DNA from: Propionibacteriaceae bacterium
GTDB lineage: Bacteria; Actinomycetota; Actinomycetes; Propionibacteriales; Propionibacteriaceae
Length of the DNA stretch: 10,752 nt
Direction of reading: 5' to 3'
Assembly (NCBI GenBank): GCA_003153855.1
Contig: PMBM01000116.1
Span: forward strand, 11,355 to 22,106
Shown in pieces: positions 1 to 6,976 of this stretch (within the stretch, counting starts at the first letter, position 1; each line of letters starts with the position of its first letter). The notes below the pieces were generated by a model. It searched no databases. It saw only the letters and a program-made list of their open reading frames with translations, and was not told the DNA's origin. The position numbers and the translations under genes are program-made.

Positions 1-1053
1 GAGGGTGGCAAGCTCGTCATGGGCACCATCGACAGCTGGGTCATCTGGAACCTGACCGGCGGCGTCAACGGTGGAGTCCACATCACCGACGTCACCAACG
101 CCTCCCGCACGATGCTCATGGACCTCAAGACCCTGAGCTGGGACCCCGAGATCGCCGCTGACATGACGATCCCGCTGAGCATGCTCCCCGAGATCAAGTC
201 CTCCGCCGAGGTGTACGGCAACGCTGCGATCCCGTCGCTGGCCGGTATCCCCGTCGCTGGCGACCTCGGTGACCAGCAGGCCGCAACCTTCGGCCAGGCC
301 TGCTTCGAGCCCGGCATGGCGAAGAACACGTACGGCACCGGCAACTTCATGATCCTGAACACCGGGACCGAGATCGTGCCGAGCAAGAACGGCCTGCTCA
401 CGACCCTCTGCTACAAGATCGGTGACACACCTCCGATCTACGCGCTCGAGGGCTCGATCGCCGTCACCGGATCGCTCGTGCAGTGGCTGCGCGACAACCT
501 CAAGATGATCGACTCCGCGTCCGAGATCGAGGTGCTCGCGGGCTCCGTCGAGGACAACGGTGGCGCGTACTTCGTGCCGGCGTTCTCGGGCCTGTTCGCC
601 CCGTACTGGCGGAACGACGCCCGTGGCGCCCTCGTGGGCCTCACGCGCTACGTCAACCGTGCGCACATCGCCCGTGCGGTGCTGGAGGCCACGGCCTTCC
701 AGACCCGTGAGGTGCTCGACGCCATGAACGCCGACTCCGGCGTTCCGCTGACCGAGCTCAAGGTCGACGGCGGCATGACCAGCAACAACCTGCTCATGCA
801 GTTCCAGGCCGACGTGCTCGGTGTCCCGGTCGTACGTCCTGTCGTTGCGGAGACCACGGCGCTCGGTGCCGCCTACGCAGCCGGCATCGCGACGGGCTTC
901 TGGAACGGCGAGCAGGACGTTATCGACAACTGGGCCGAGGACAAGCGCTGGTCGCCTGCCGCCGACCCGAACGAGATTGCGCGTACCTACCGCAACTGGA
1001 AGAAGGCCGTCACGAAGACCTTCGACTGGGTCGACGCTGACGTGCACCAGTGA
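1..1053 (+). CDS. glpK: Glycerol kinase, C-terminal part (5' end outside window)
   Basis: ATP-dependent phosphorylation of glycerol to sn-glycerol 3-phosphate in the cytosol (FGGY carbohydrate kinase family). The frame is open from base 1 and ends at TGA 1051-1053, giving 350 residues. The E. coli enzyme has about 500, so roughly 150 N-terminal residues, including the first ATP-binding segment, lie upstream. Family landmarks in order: [14 protein letters not shown] near the left edge; [10 protein letters not shown] with the expected catalytic Asp encoded at 271-273; [44 protein letters not shown]; and the C-terminal ATP-site signature [19 protein letters not shown] followed by [10 protein letters not shown]. 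The ATG at 19 is internal and not a true start. The reading frame is intact and codon use matches the neighbours. A strong hairpin follows 32 bp after the stop, so this is probably the last gene of its transcript. Whether a glycerol facilitator precedes it cannot be seen. Confidence 0.97.
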   Translation, partial: EGGKLVMGTIDSWVIWNLTGGVNGGVHITDVTNASRTMLMDLKTLSWDPEIAADMTIPLSMLPEIKSSAEVYGNAAIPSLAGIPVAGDLGDQQAATFGQACFEPGMAKNTYGTGNFMILNTGTEIVPSKNGLLTTLCYKIGDTPPIYALEGSIAVTGSLVQWLRDNLKMIDSASEIEVLAGSVEDNGGAYFVPAFSGLFAPYWRNDARGALVGLTRYVNRAHIARAVLEATAFQTREVLDAMNADSGVPLTELKVDGGMTSNNLLMQFQADVLGVPVVRPVVAETTALGAAYAAGIATGFWNGEQDVIDNWAEDKRWSPAADPNEIARTYRNWKKAVTKTFDWVDADVHQ

Positions 1054-1085
1054 CGCTGAGGCGCCTCTGAACACCGCATGACAGC

Positions 1086-1125
1086 CAGCGCCACCGGTCT
1101 TCCCGCTTAGGGGCCGGTGGCGCTG
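1086..1125 (+). terminator. Hairpin terminator after glycerol kinase
   Basis: Perfect 12-bp inverted repeat: CAGCGCCACCGG at 1086-1097 and CCGGTGGCGCTG at 1114-1125, with a 16-nt loop. It starts 32 bp after the kinase stop and ends 57 bp before the next start. No T-run follows, which is common for high-GC actinobacterial hairpin terminators. It argues that glycerol kinase and the VOC gene are separate transcripts. Confidence 0.75.
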
Positions 1126-1182
1126 CCATGCTCGGGCGGAAACGGCTCGAGAAATGTCTGCGGCCGATGCTTGTATGTGGTG

Positions 1183-1545
1183 ATGGACATCGTGAGAACC
1201 ACCATCGTTCTGGACGCCCCCGACATGGAGGCTGAAAGCAGCTTCTGGGCCGCCGTTTACGGAGGGACGGTGGAGCGGGACTGGGACTGGCATTCCGTCG
1301 TCGTCGACGGCACGTCCGTGCTCGGCATCCAGCTCGCTCCCAACCACGTCCGGCCTCAGTGGCCGGGCGGCGACCAGCAGCAGCAGCTCCACCTCGACCT
1401 TCACGTCGACGACATCGCGCAGGCTGATGCCGATGTGAGGGCGCTGGGCGCGGAGGTCGTGCAGAAGGCCGACCTCGCCACCGAGTCGGGCTTCGTCGTC
1501 TATCTGGACCCGGCGGGCCACCCGTTCTGCCTCTGCTGGGGCTGA
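1183..1545 (+). CDS. VOC superfamily (glyoxalase-like) protein
   Basis: 120-residue single-domain protein of the vicinal oxygen chelate fold. The N-terminal half has the first beta-alpha-beta module (VRTTIVLDAPDMEAESSFW, then VYGGTVE). The second has LHLDLHVDDIAQADADVRALGAE followed by GFVVYLDPAGHPFCLC, which closely resembles the actinobacterial glyoxalase-like 'Glyoxalase_6' type. Members include dioxygenases, lyases and resistance proteins, and many have no known substrate; nothing here tells which. The frame is open further upstream, but a GTG at 1117 would start inside the preceding terminator stem, so I reject it. ATG 1183 places the first strand at residues 3-9, as usual. GTG 1177 and GTG 1180 are alternatives. 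I see no Shine-Dalgarno; a weak TTGTAT box lies 6 nt before the ATG. The gene stands alone, 71 bp before the next start on the same strand. Confidence 0.8.
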   Translation: MDIVRTTIVLDAPDMEAESSFWAAVYGGTVERDWDWHSVVVDGTSVLGIQLAPNHVRPQWPGGDQQQQLHLDLHVDDIAQADADVRALGAEVVQKADLATESGFVVYLDPAGHPFCLCWG

Positions 1546-1604
1546 GCCTCTGCCTCTGTTCGGGCTGGCCGAGCCTGAGTGCCACGCGACGGGCGAGAGA
1601 GTCA

Positions 1605-1616
1605 TACGCTCGGGCC
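1605..1616 (+). promoter_or_regulatory. Candidate leaderless promoter of the dehydrogenase gene
   Basis: TACGCT (1605-1610) fits the actinobacterial -10 pattern TANNNT and is followed by exactly 6 nt and then ATG 1617, so transcription would start at or next to the start codon. No Shine-Dalgarno sequence sits at normal spacing; a purine stretch near 1591-1600 is too far away. No convincing -35 box is visible. Confidence 0.5.
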
Positions 1617-2816
1617 ATGCGCGTACTCATCGCTGACTCGTTCGAGCGCTCGGGCGTCGACGCCCTGTTCGCCGCGGGCATGGACGTCACCGTCGACCCA
1701 CAGCTCTCTGGTGCATCGCTCGCGGAGGCTGTGGCAGCGCAGCAACCCGACGTGCTCGTCGTTCGGAGCACCAAGGTGCCCGAGGACGTGCTGGCGGCGG
1801 GCCCGTTGAAGCTGGTCGTACGCGCGGGGGCCGGCTACAACACGATCGACGTGGCCGCCGCGTCGAAGCGTGGCATCTACGTGTCGAACTGCCCCGGCAA
1901 GAACTCCATCGCCGTCGCCGAGCTGGCGTTCGGACTGGTCCTGGCACTCGACCGGCGGATCGTCGACAACGCGGTGGATCTGCGCGAGGGACGCTGGAAC
2001 AAGTCGGTCTACTCGAAGGCCGCCGGGCTGTACGGACGGACGCTGGGCCTGATCGGCGTCGGTGGCATCGGCAGCGCGATGATCGCCCGCGCGAAGGGCT
2101 TCGGGATGAAGGTCGTCGCCTGGAGCCGCAGCTTGACGCCGGAGCGTGCCGAGGAGCTCGGGATCGTGGTGCTCGCGTCGCCCCTGGCCGTCGCGGAGGC
2201 GGCCGACGTGGTGAGCGTCCACGTGGCGCTGAACGACGGCACGCGCGGGCTGTGCGGCACCGACTTCTTCGCGGCCTTGAAGCCGGGCGCGCTCTTCATC
2301 AACACCTCCCGTGGCGAGGTCGTCGACGAGGCCGCGCTGACGAAGGCGATCGAGGAGAAGGGCGTACGGGCGGGCCTCGACGTCTTCGCCGACGAGCCCT
2401 CCGGGGGCAGCGGCGACTACACCGGCGCAATCGGAGCGAACCCCGGTGTGTACGGAACGCACCACATCGGAGCGTCCACGGCCCAGGCGCAGGAGGCCAT
2501 CGCCGCCGAAGCCGTACGGATCATCACGGTCTTCGCAGCAACAGGCGACGTACCGAACGCCGTCAACATCGCGGTGACGACGCCCGCAGTCTGCGCCTTG
2601 TCCGTGCGGCACCTCGACCAGCCTGGCGTGCTCGCCGCGTGTCTCGACGCGATCAGCCGGGCGGGGATCAACGTCCAGGGCATGTCGAACACCGTCTTCG
2701 CCGGCGCGGAGGCGGCGGTCGCGACGATCGCGCTCGAAGTGCGGCCCTCCGACGAGCTGCTGGCCACGATCCGAGCGGCCGACAACGTGCTGGATGCCTC
2801 GGTGGTGTCGGCCTGA
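1617..2816 (+). CDS. Phosphoglycerate dehydrogenase-like 2-hydroxyacid dehydrogenase with ACT domain
   Basis: 399-residue cytosolic D-isomer-specific 2-hydroxyacid dehydrogenase, most like D-3-phosphoglycerate dehydrogenase (first step of serine synthesis). Residues 1-95 and about 285-315 form the substrate domain (VVRSTKV, VVRAGAGYNTID, NCPGKNSIAVAEL). Residues 96-284 form the Rossmann domain with GVGGIG at 147-152. Expected catalytic residues are present: Arg232 (INTSRGEVVDE), Glu260 (DVFADEP) and His283. The last is in THHIGAST, where most relatives have TPHIGAST. Residues about 328-399 look like an ACT regulatory domain (LDQPGVLAACLDAISRAGINVQGM), the usual site of serine feedback. The long actinobacterial SerA has an additional domain and about 530 residues; this is the short architecture, as in E. 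coli SerA, so it may be a paralogue. After the second Rossmann strand it has WSRS instead of the Asp typical of NAD enzymes, hinting at NADP use. Glyoxylate or hydroxypyruvate reductase is an alternative. ATG 1617 is chosen from domain fit and promoter spacing. Confidence 0.88.
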   Translation: MRVLIADSFERSGVDALFAAGMDVTVDPQLSGASLAEAVAAQQPDVLVVRSTKVPEDVLAAGPLKLVVRAGAGYNTIDVAAASKRGIYVSNCPGKNSIAVAELAFGLVLALDRRIVDNAVDLREGRWNKSVYSKAAGLYGRTLGLIGVGGIGSAMIARAKGFGMKVVAWSRSLTPERAEELGIVVLASPLAVAEAADVVSVHVALNDGTRGLCGTDFFAALKPGALFINTSRGEVVDEAALTKAIEEKGVRAGLDVFADEPSGGSGDYTGAIGANPGVYGTHHIGASTAQAQEAIAAEAVRIITVFAATGDVPNAVNIAVTTPAVCALSVRHLDQPGVLAACLDAISRAGINVQGMSNTVFAGAEAAVATIALEVRPSDELLATIRAADNVLDASVVSA

Positions 2817-2825
2817 TCAGATCGC

Positions 2826-2835
2826 CAGCCGGCTG
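2826..2835. other. Short palindrome between convergent genes
   Basis: CAGCCGGCTG is a perfect 10-bp palindrome inside the 22-bp gap between the convergent stop codons of the dehydrogenase and the YbjQ-repeat gene. It may contribute to bidirectional termination, but it has no loop and no T-run, so the function is uncertain. Confidence 0.25.
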
Positions 2836-2838
2836 AGG

Positions 2839-4008
2839 TCACTCGTGGGTGAGGCTCACTCCGTAGGACGACTCGGCGGCGTTGAAGAACGTGTCCTTGT
2901 CGCGGATGATCGCCTGCGCGGGCAACATGTCCGTCTTCGTCCTCGCGCTGTCGGTCTTCTTGACCGCCGTGCCGATGGCGAGAAACTCGATGAGTCCGCC
3001 GCCGAGGTCGTAGATGTAGGTCTTCACGCCCACGACGTCGTCGGCGCCGATGCTCGAGGCCTGCGCGCGGACCTTGCCCAGCGACTCTTCGCGGGCCGCG
3101 TAGATGAGCTCGGTGAGCTCTGAGATCTCGCCCTTGACGTAGTTCTTGAACGACGCCATGAGGCCACCGACGAAGCCGAGCGAGTACACGCTGGTGCCGA
3201 GCACCAGCATCAACGGCGAGTAGCCGATCTTCGCGAGGTTCCAGGTCTCTTCAGCGGTGAGGTCGCTCGTCGTGACGCCCATCCGTGCGAACTGCGCGTC
3301 GGACATGTCGTGGCGGGCTGCCGTACCGACCATGAGCATCTCCTGCACACCCGTCCCGCCGAACGGCAGGATCGAGGTCTTGATGCCCACGACCGCGTTC
3401 GCGCCGACGGACTGCGCCTCCCCGACGATGCGCTGCAGGGCCAGGTTGCGGGTGTGGGTGAAGATGTCCGAGTACTGCTTCACCTCGCCCTTCTGGAGCT
3501 GCTTGAACGCGCCGGTGATGCCGCGGCCGACACCGATGGAGTACGCGACGTTGCCCATCGCGAACGCCACGGGCGCGTACCCGGAGTCCTCCTGGCACCA
3601 CAGCTCCTGCGCGTCGGCGGAGGTCGTGAACGCCCACTGCGGCATCTGGCCGTCCTTGCGGTACAGCCCGGAGGCGACCGAGAGGAACTCGACGTTGCCG
3701 GCGTGGAAGATCAGCTCGCTCGACATGCCCGTGGCGCCATGCATGGACGCCTGGCGCATCTCGTTCATGAGCCGCTGCGTCGAGAGGTGGCGCCCGGCGG
3801 TGATCATCTCGGTGATCTGGGTGACCTCGCCGCCGGCCATCGCGTTGAAAGCGCTGCCGATGCCGCCTAGCAGGCCGAGGGAGTACACGCTGTTGCCGAC
3901 CAGCAGGTCACCGGCGCGGTAACCCAGCTTGTCTATGCAGAACAGCTCGTTGCCGGACAGGCCCGTGACGACGGAGCGGGGGCCAGGGTTCGTACCAGGA
4001 GACGTCAT
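2839..4008 (-). CDS. Protein of three tandem YbjQ-type (UPF0145, heavy-metal-binding-like) domains
   Basis: 389 residues made of three successive copies of a roughly 105-residue unit, spaced 114 and 119 residues apart. Anchors: GYRAGDLLVGNSVYSLG (from 29), GYAPVAFAMGNVAYSIG (from 143) and GYSPLMLVLGTSVYSLG (from 262). Each continues with a GG/GR-containing turn, a KGE/GGE step, a helix (TAGRHLSTQRL, THTRNLALQRI, YAAREESLGKV) and, in copies 2 and 3, GANAVVGIK or GADDVVGVK, then a final strand (MLMVGTA, FLAIGTA). This matches YbjQ (about 107 residues, single domain, known as a pentamer, function unknown; the heavy-metal label is only a domain name). Copy 1 has lost the GADAVVG segment (HGATGMSSELIF). 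No signal peptide; about 38 C-terminal residues lie outside the repeats. The start is ATG at 4006-4008, with no Shine-Dalgarno and a weak GACGAT box 6 nt upstream. It is divergent from the peptidase gene. Confidence 0.85.
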   Translation of the reverse strand: MTSPGTNPGPRSVVTGLSGNELFCIDKLGYRAGDLLVGNSVYSLGLLGGIGSAFNAMAGGEVTQITEMITAGRHLSTQRLMNEMRQASMHGATGMSSELIFHAGNVEFLSVASGLYRKDGQMPQWAFTTSADAQELWCQEDSGYAPVAFAMGNVAYSIGVGRGITGAFKQLQKGEVKQYSDIFTHTRNLALQRIVGEAQSVGANAVVGIKTSILPFGGTGVQEMLMVGTAARHDMSDAQFARMGVTTSDLTAEETWNLAKIGYSPLMLVLGTSVYSLGFVGGLMASFKNYVKGEISELTELIYAAREESLGKVRAQASSIGADDVVGVKTYIYDLGGGLIEFLAIGTAVKKTDSARTKTDMLPAQAIIRDKDTFFNAAESSYGVSLTHE

Positions 4009-4116
4009 GGACGAATCGTCTCAGCGCTCGGTGGCACCTGGGGGCAACGTGGCCGGATCCTTACGCGGTTTTGGCGGCGCAATGATCGGGCCGGCCGCAC
4101 TGTCGGCCTCGCTGCC

Positions 4117-4129
4117 TAGACTCTCCGGG
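4117..4129 (+). promoter_or_regulatory. Candidate leaderless promoter of the prolyl oligopeptidase gene
   Basis: TAGACT (4117-4122) matches the -10 pattern TANNNT and is followed by 7 nt and then GTG 4130. Transcription would therefore begin at the start codon. No Shine-Dalgarno is visible and no clear -35 element is seen. The 121-bp divergent gap to the YbjQ-repeat gene contains nothing else I can name. Confidence 0.5.
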
Positions 4130-6232
4130 GTGAGCTATCCCGAGAGCCGACGCGATTCCACGCTCGAGACACTGCACGGTCGCGAGATCGCCGACCCGTA
4201 CCGGTGGCTCGAAGACCCCGACTCCGCCGAGACTCGGGCCTGGGTCGACGCTCAGCGCGCGACCACCGAGTCCTACCTCGGGACGCTGCCCAGCCGCTCC
4301 TGGTTCTCCGAGACCATGCGGCAGGTCGCGTCGAGGCCCCGCGCCGGGATCCCGCACGGCCAGGGCGGGTGGTACTTCCTCAACCGCAACGACGGCACGA
4401 TGCCGCAGGACGTGTGGTACGTCGGACGGAGCGTCGAGGACGTGGCCGGCCCCGAGGCACGCGTGATGCTCGACCCGGCCAGCTGGTCCGACGACGCGAC
4501 CAGCTCACTGAGCACGTTCACTGTCAGCGACGACGGCCGCTACATCGCGGTGGCCAGGTCGGATGCCGGATCGGACTGGCAGCGGATCCACGTCCTGGAG
4601 GTCGCGACCGGCCAGGACACGGGCGAGCCGGAGCTGGTGACGAAGTTCGCCGAGCCGACGTGGCTGCCCGACAACGTCTCGTACCTCTACAACGTCTTCC
4701 CCGACACGGGCGACGCGGTCGGCACCCAGACCGGAGCGCTGGGACGGCCGCGCGTGATGCGCCACACGATGGGGGCGGGCGAGGACGAGCTCGTGGCCGA
4801 CCAGCCCGATCTCGACAGGGTCATCTTCGACTGGGACGTCAGCCACGACGGTCACTGGCTCTGGCTGCTGCCGCGGGAGGGGACCGAGAACCGCAACATG
4901 CTGTGGGCCCATCCCCTGGTGACGCGCGACGGACGTACGGAGATCGGGGAGCGCATCACGCTCGTGGGCGAGCCGGACGCCGAGTACACGGTGATCCGGT
5001 CGATGGGTGAGCCGGGGAGCGGGGCGACGCTGCTCGCGTTGACCGACCTCGATGCGCCCCGCGGACGGGTCGTCTCCTTCGACCTCGACGCGGCGGTGGC
5101 AGGGCGCCATGTCGGCCTGACGACCGTGATCGCCGAGGGCGACGACGTGATCTCCGGCGTCATCGCCACCGGCGACCATCTGCTCGTCGAGCGGCTCGTC
5201 GACGCGACACCGCGCATCAGCAGGTACCGGCTTGACGGTACGGACCTGGGGCCGGTGGACCTTCCGGCCGGCGCGACGGTGGCGTCGGACGGTTCGCCCA
5301 CCCGCCGGTACGCGCACGTCGGCATCTCGACGGTCACCGAGCCGACCGGGGCGTACGAGATCGACAGCGCGTCCGGTACGGCCCGTGCGCTCGACCTCGT
5401 CGACTCCGGGTCGGGCGTGGCCGGTCCGTACAGCGTCGAGCGCGGCCGGGCGACGAGCAAGGACGGCACGCAGGTCCCGTACTTCCTCATCCGTCCCGCC
5501 AACTCGCCGGCGAGTCCGTCCCCGATGCTGCTGTACGGCTACGGCGGGTTCAAGATCCCCGTCCTGGCCGACTATCGGCCCGGCTGGTCCGGGTGGCTGG
5601 CCGCCGGGGGAGTGCTGGTCATCGCGAACCTGCGCGGGGGCGGCGAGTACGGCTCCGACTGGTACGACGACGGCCGCCTCGACAACAAGCAGCACGTCTT
5701 CGACGACGTCATCGCGGTCGCCGAGCACCTCGTGGAGACCGGCGTCACGACGCCCGCGCAGCTCGCGCTCCACGGGCGCAGCAACGGCGGACTGCTGGTG
5801 GGCGCTGCCATGACGCAGCGGCCCGACCTGTTCGCGGTGGCGCTGCCGACGGTCGGTGTCCTGGACATCCTTCGCTTCCACAAGTTCACGATCGGTGCCG
5901 CCTGGATCTCCGACTACGGCAACCCCGACGATCGAGGAGACTTCGAGGTCGAGCTCGCGTACTCGCCGCTCCACAACGTGCACGAGGGCACGTCCTACCC
6001 GGCGACGCTCGTGGCCACCGGCGACCACGACGACCGCGTCGTCCCGCTGCACAGCCACAAGTTCACGGCGACGCTGCAGCGCGCGCAGTCCGGGGACGCC
6101 CCGATCCTCACCCGGATCGAGGTCTCGACGGGACATGGCGCCGGCAAGCCGGCTCAGGTGCAGGCCGCCGAGTGGGCCGACCTTCTAGCCTTCGCCGCGC
6201 ACCACACAGGACTCGTACCGCCGACGTCATAG
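4130..6232 (+). CDS. Prolyl oligopeptidase (S9A serine peptidase)
   Basis: About 700-residue cytosolic serine peptidase that cleaves short peptides after proline. The N-terminal stretch YPESRRDSTLETLHGREIADPYRWLEDPDS is the hallmark opening of the family. Residues of roughly 75-425 would form the seven-bladed propeller (for example DDGRYIAVARSDAGSDW and SHDGHWLWL), and the C-terminal third is the alpha/beta-hydrolase domain. The triad is complete: Ser551 in HGRSNGGLLVG, Asp634 in GDHDDRVVPLHS and His669 in STGHGAGKP; the Arg after DD matches the substrate-binding Arg of porcine prolyl oligopeptidase. No signal peptide or membrane segment is seen. The frame is open back to 3929, but that would overlap the divergent gene by 80 bp with unrelated sequence. 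ATG 4082 is a second option. I chose GTG 4130 because it directly precedes the conserved start and is spaced from TAGACT as in leaderless transcripts. The 3' end overlaps the broken PadR-partner gene by 6 bp, convergently. Confidence 0.93.
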   Translation: MSYPESRRDSTLETLHGREIADPYRWLEDPDSAETRAWVDAQRATTESYLGTLPSRSWFSETMRQVASRPRAGIPHGQGGWYFLNRNDGTMPQDVWYVGRSVEDVAGPEARVMLDPASWSDDATSSLSTFTVSDDGRYIAVARSDAGSDWQRIHVLEVATGQDTGEPELVTKFAEPTWLPDNVSYLYNVFPDTGDAVGTQTGALGRPRVMRHTMGAGEDELVADQPDLDRVIFDWDVSHDGHWLWLLPREGTENRNMLWAHPLVTRDGRTEIGERITLVGEPDAEYTVIRSMGEPGSGATLLALTDLDAPRGRVVSFDLDAAVAGRHVGLTTVIAEGDDVISGVIATGDHLLVERLVDATPRISRYRLDGTDLGPVDLPAGATVASDGSPTRRYAHVGISTVTEPTGAYEIDSASGTARALDLVDSGSGVAGPYSVERGRATSKDGTQVPYFLIRPANSPASPSPMLLYGYGGFKIPVLADYRPGWSGWLAAGGVLVIANLRGGGEYGSDWYDDGRLDNKQHVFDDVIAVAEHLVETGVTTPAQLALHGRSNGGLLVGAAMTQRPDLFAVALPTVGVLDILRFHKFTIGAAWISDYGNPDDRGDFEVELAYSPLHNVHEGTSYPATLVATGDHDDRVVPLHSHKFTATLQRAQSGDAPILTRIEVSTGHGAGKPAQVQAAEWADLLAFAAHHTGLVPPTS

Positions 6233-6423
6233 CCGATCCCTGAGAGCCCCCAGGCCCTTCGAGACGGCCGCTGCGCGGCATCACCGCGGGACGGCAGGGT
6301 TCTGCCCTCGTGCTCTGACTGCTCGCGCGGCGTGTCGAGGAAGACGGCTCCATGAGTCTCCCGCCAGACCGGCGGGTACCAGCGCAGCAGCCGTACGTAC
6401 GGGTCGGCTTTGTGCGGACTCAT
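6227..6423 (-). pseudogene. Truncated, frameshifted remnant of a PadR-associated gene
   Basis: ATG at 6421-6423 overlaps the PadR stop codon (ATGA, 4-bp overlap), the classic sign of translational coupling. The first 50 or so residues (VRLLRWYPPVWRETHGAVFL, then REQSEHEGRTLPSRGD) resemble the N-terminus of actinobacterial proteins encoded directly behind PadR regulators, whose members, as I recall, continue into several membrane spans. Here the similarity stops near 6280 and the same frame runs on as unrelated sequence to 6154, antisense to the peptidase gene. In another frame the bases 6276-6227 read RAAAVSKGLGALRDRL and then TGA. That looks like the natural continuation, so one missing base (or two extra) around 6271-6280 is likely. 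Even when repaired the product would be only about 65 residues and lack membrane spans. A genuine short protein or a sequencing error cannot be excluded. Family recognition is from memory. Confidence 0.5.
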
Positions 6424-6776
6424 GGGGCCACCGCCGCGGTCGCGAGGAATGCAGGACGGGTCGACAGGTGTCGCTGCGCCGCCTTCGCCGCCTGCGCCAT
6501 GGCTCGTGCCTCAGCCGCGAGCCGCGACGCTCCGTGCTCGGTCAGCACGAAGTAGCGACGCGCGCGACCGTCTACGATCTCGTCACCGTCGGCGCGGATC
6601 GACCCGTCCGACTCCAACCGTTCCAGGGCTGCGTACAGGGTGGCAACCTTCAGCGTGACGCGACCCTCGGAGGCTGTACGTGTCTCGCGCAGGATGTCGT
6701 AGCCGTGGCGACGCCCCGATGCGAGAACGGTCAGGATCCAGAATGAAGAGCTCGTCAGAGGTGGGGCCATGCGCAT
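6420..6776 (-). CDS. PadR family transcriptional repressor
   Basis: 118-residue winged-helix DNA-binding protein of the short PadR-s2 kind, usually a dimeric repressor released by small phenolic or lipophilic ligands. Residues 9-30 (SSSFWILTVLASGRRHGYDILR) are the first two helices with the conserved GYDIL. Residues 38-60 (GRVTLKVATLYAALERLESDGSI) contain the recognition helix, and GRARRYFVLTEHG (70-82) is the wing. Residues 85-104 form the C-terminal dimerisation helix, short as in PadR-s2. An upstream frame to 6935 exists, but I chose ATG 6774-6776 because AGGA lies 8 nt before it and the family's start falls there; ATG 6768-6770 is the alternative. A 21-bp palindrome ends 5 bp upstream, suggesting autoregulation. 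Its coupled partner gene is broken, so its present target is unclear. Confidence 0.9.
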   Translation of the reverse strand: MRMAPPLTSSSFWILTVLASGRRHGYDILRETRTASEGRVTLKVATLYAALERLESDGSIRADGDEIVDGRARRYFVLTEHGASRLAAEARAMAQAAKAAQRHLSTRPAFLATAAVAP

Positions 6777-6780
6777 CAGA

Positions 6781-6801
6781 ATATTCCTGCAACGGGAATA
6801 T
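6781..6801. promoter_or_regulatory. Candidate PadR operator overlapping its own -10 box and ribosome site
   Basis: ATATTCC at 6781-6787 and GGAATAT at 6795-6801 form a perfect 7-bp inverted repeat around a 7-bp spacer, an AT-rich island in GC-rich DNA. On the minus strand a TATATT -10 box (6802-6797) overlaps one arm, and the AGGA Shine-Dalgarno (6788-6785) overlaps the other. A dimeric repressor bound here would block both polymerase and, if transcribed, expose or hide the ribosome site. No clear -35 is visible. Assignment to PadR is inferred from position. Confidence 0.5.
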
Positions 6802-6896
6802 AGGAAGCCTCGAGCCCTCGGGACTCGACCAAGCCGCCCCGCTTGTCGACTGGCGAGCATCCCCAGCGTTTGGCGTACTGATCCGACGGGATGTCC

Positions 6897-6910
6897 GCCA
6901 TTCGAATGGC
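6897..6910. other. Perfect 14-bp palindrome in gene-free region
   Basis: GCCATTCGAATGGC is a perfect 14-bp palindrome centred on TTCGAA. It lies 121 bp upstream of the PadR start. It could be a second operator or chance; nothing else in the sequence decides. Confidence 0.3.
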
Positions 6911-6976
6911 TCACCCCTTGACGACAGAGCATCACGTCGACGAACCCAGCGGGTGAATGCCAGGATCCCTGGCCAA

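Noticed and set aside
1117..1182. Upstream GTG start at 1117 for the VOC protein
   Set aside because: It lies within the terminator stem and would add Cys-rich sequence unlike the family.
1602..2612. 336-residue minus-strand open frame
   Set aside because: Antisense shadow of the dehydrogenase gene with no recognisable domain.
3929..4129. 67-residue N-terminal extension of the prolyl oligopeptidase from a start at 3929
   Set aside because: It runs antisense over 80 bp of the YbjQ-repeat gene, has no family similarity, and the conserved N-terminus begins right after GTG 4130.
4505..6136. 543-residue minus-strand open frame
   Set aside because: Antisense to the peptidase with its catalytic triad; the Arg/Asp/Val-rich translation is typical of a GC-rich shadow frame.
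6293..6306. GGCAG/CTGCC hairpin as a terminator for the peptidase gene
   Set aside because: Only 5 bp, 60 bp past the stop and inside the remnant gene on the other strand; too weak to call.
6777..6935. 53-residue N-terminal extension of the PadR protein
   Set aside because: The sequence is Arg/Gly-rich without fold, crosses the palindromic promoter, and a good ribosome site directs initiation at the ATG at 6776.
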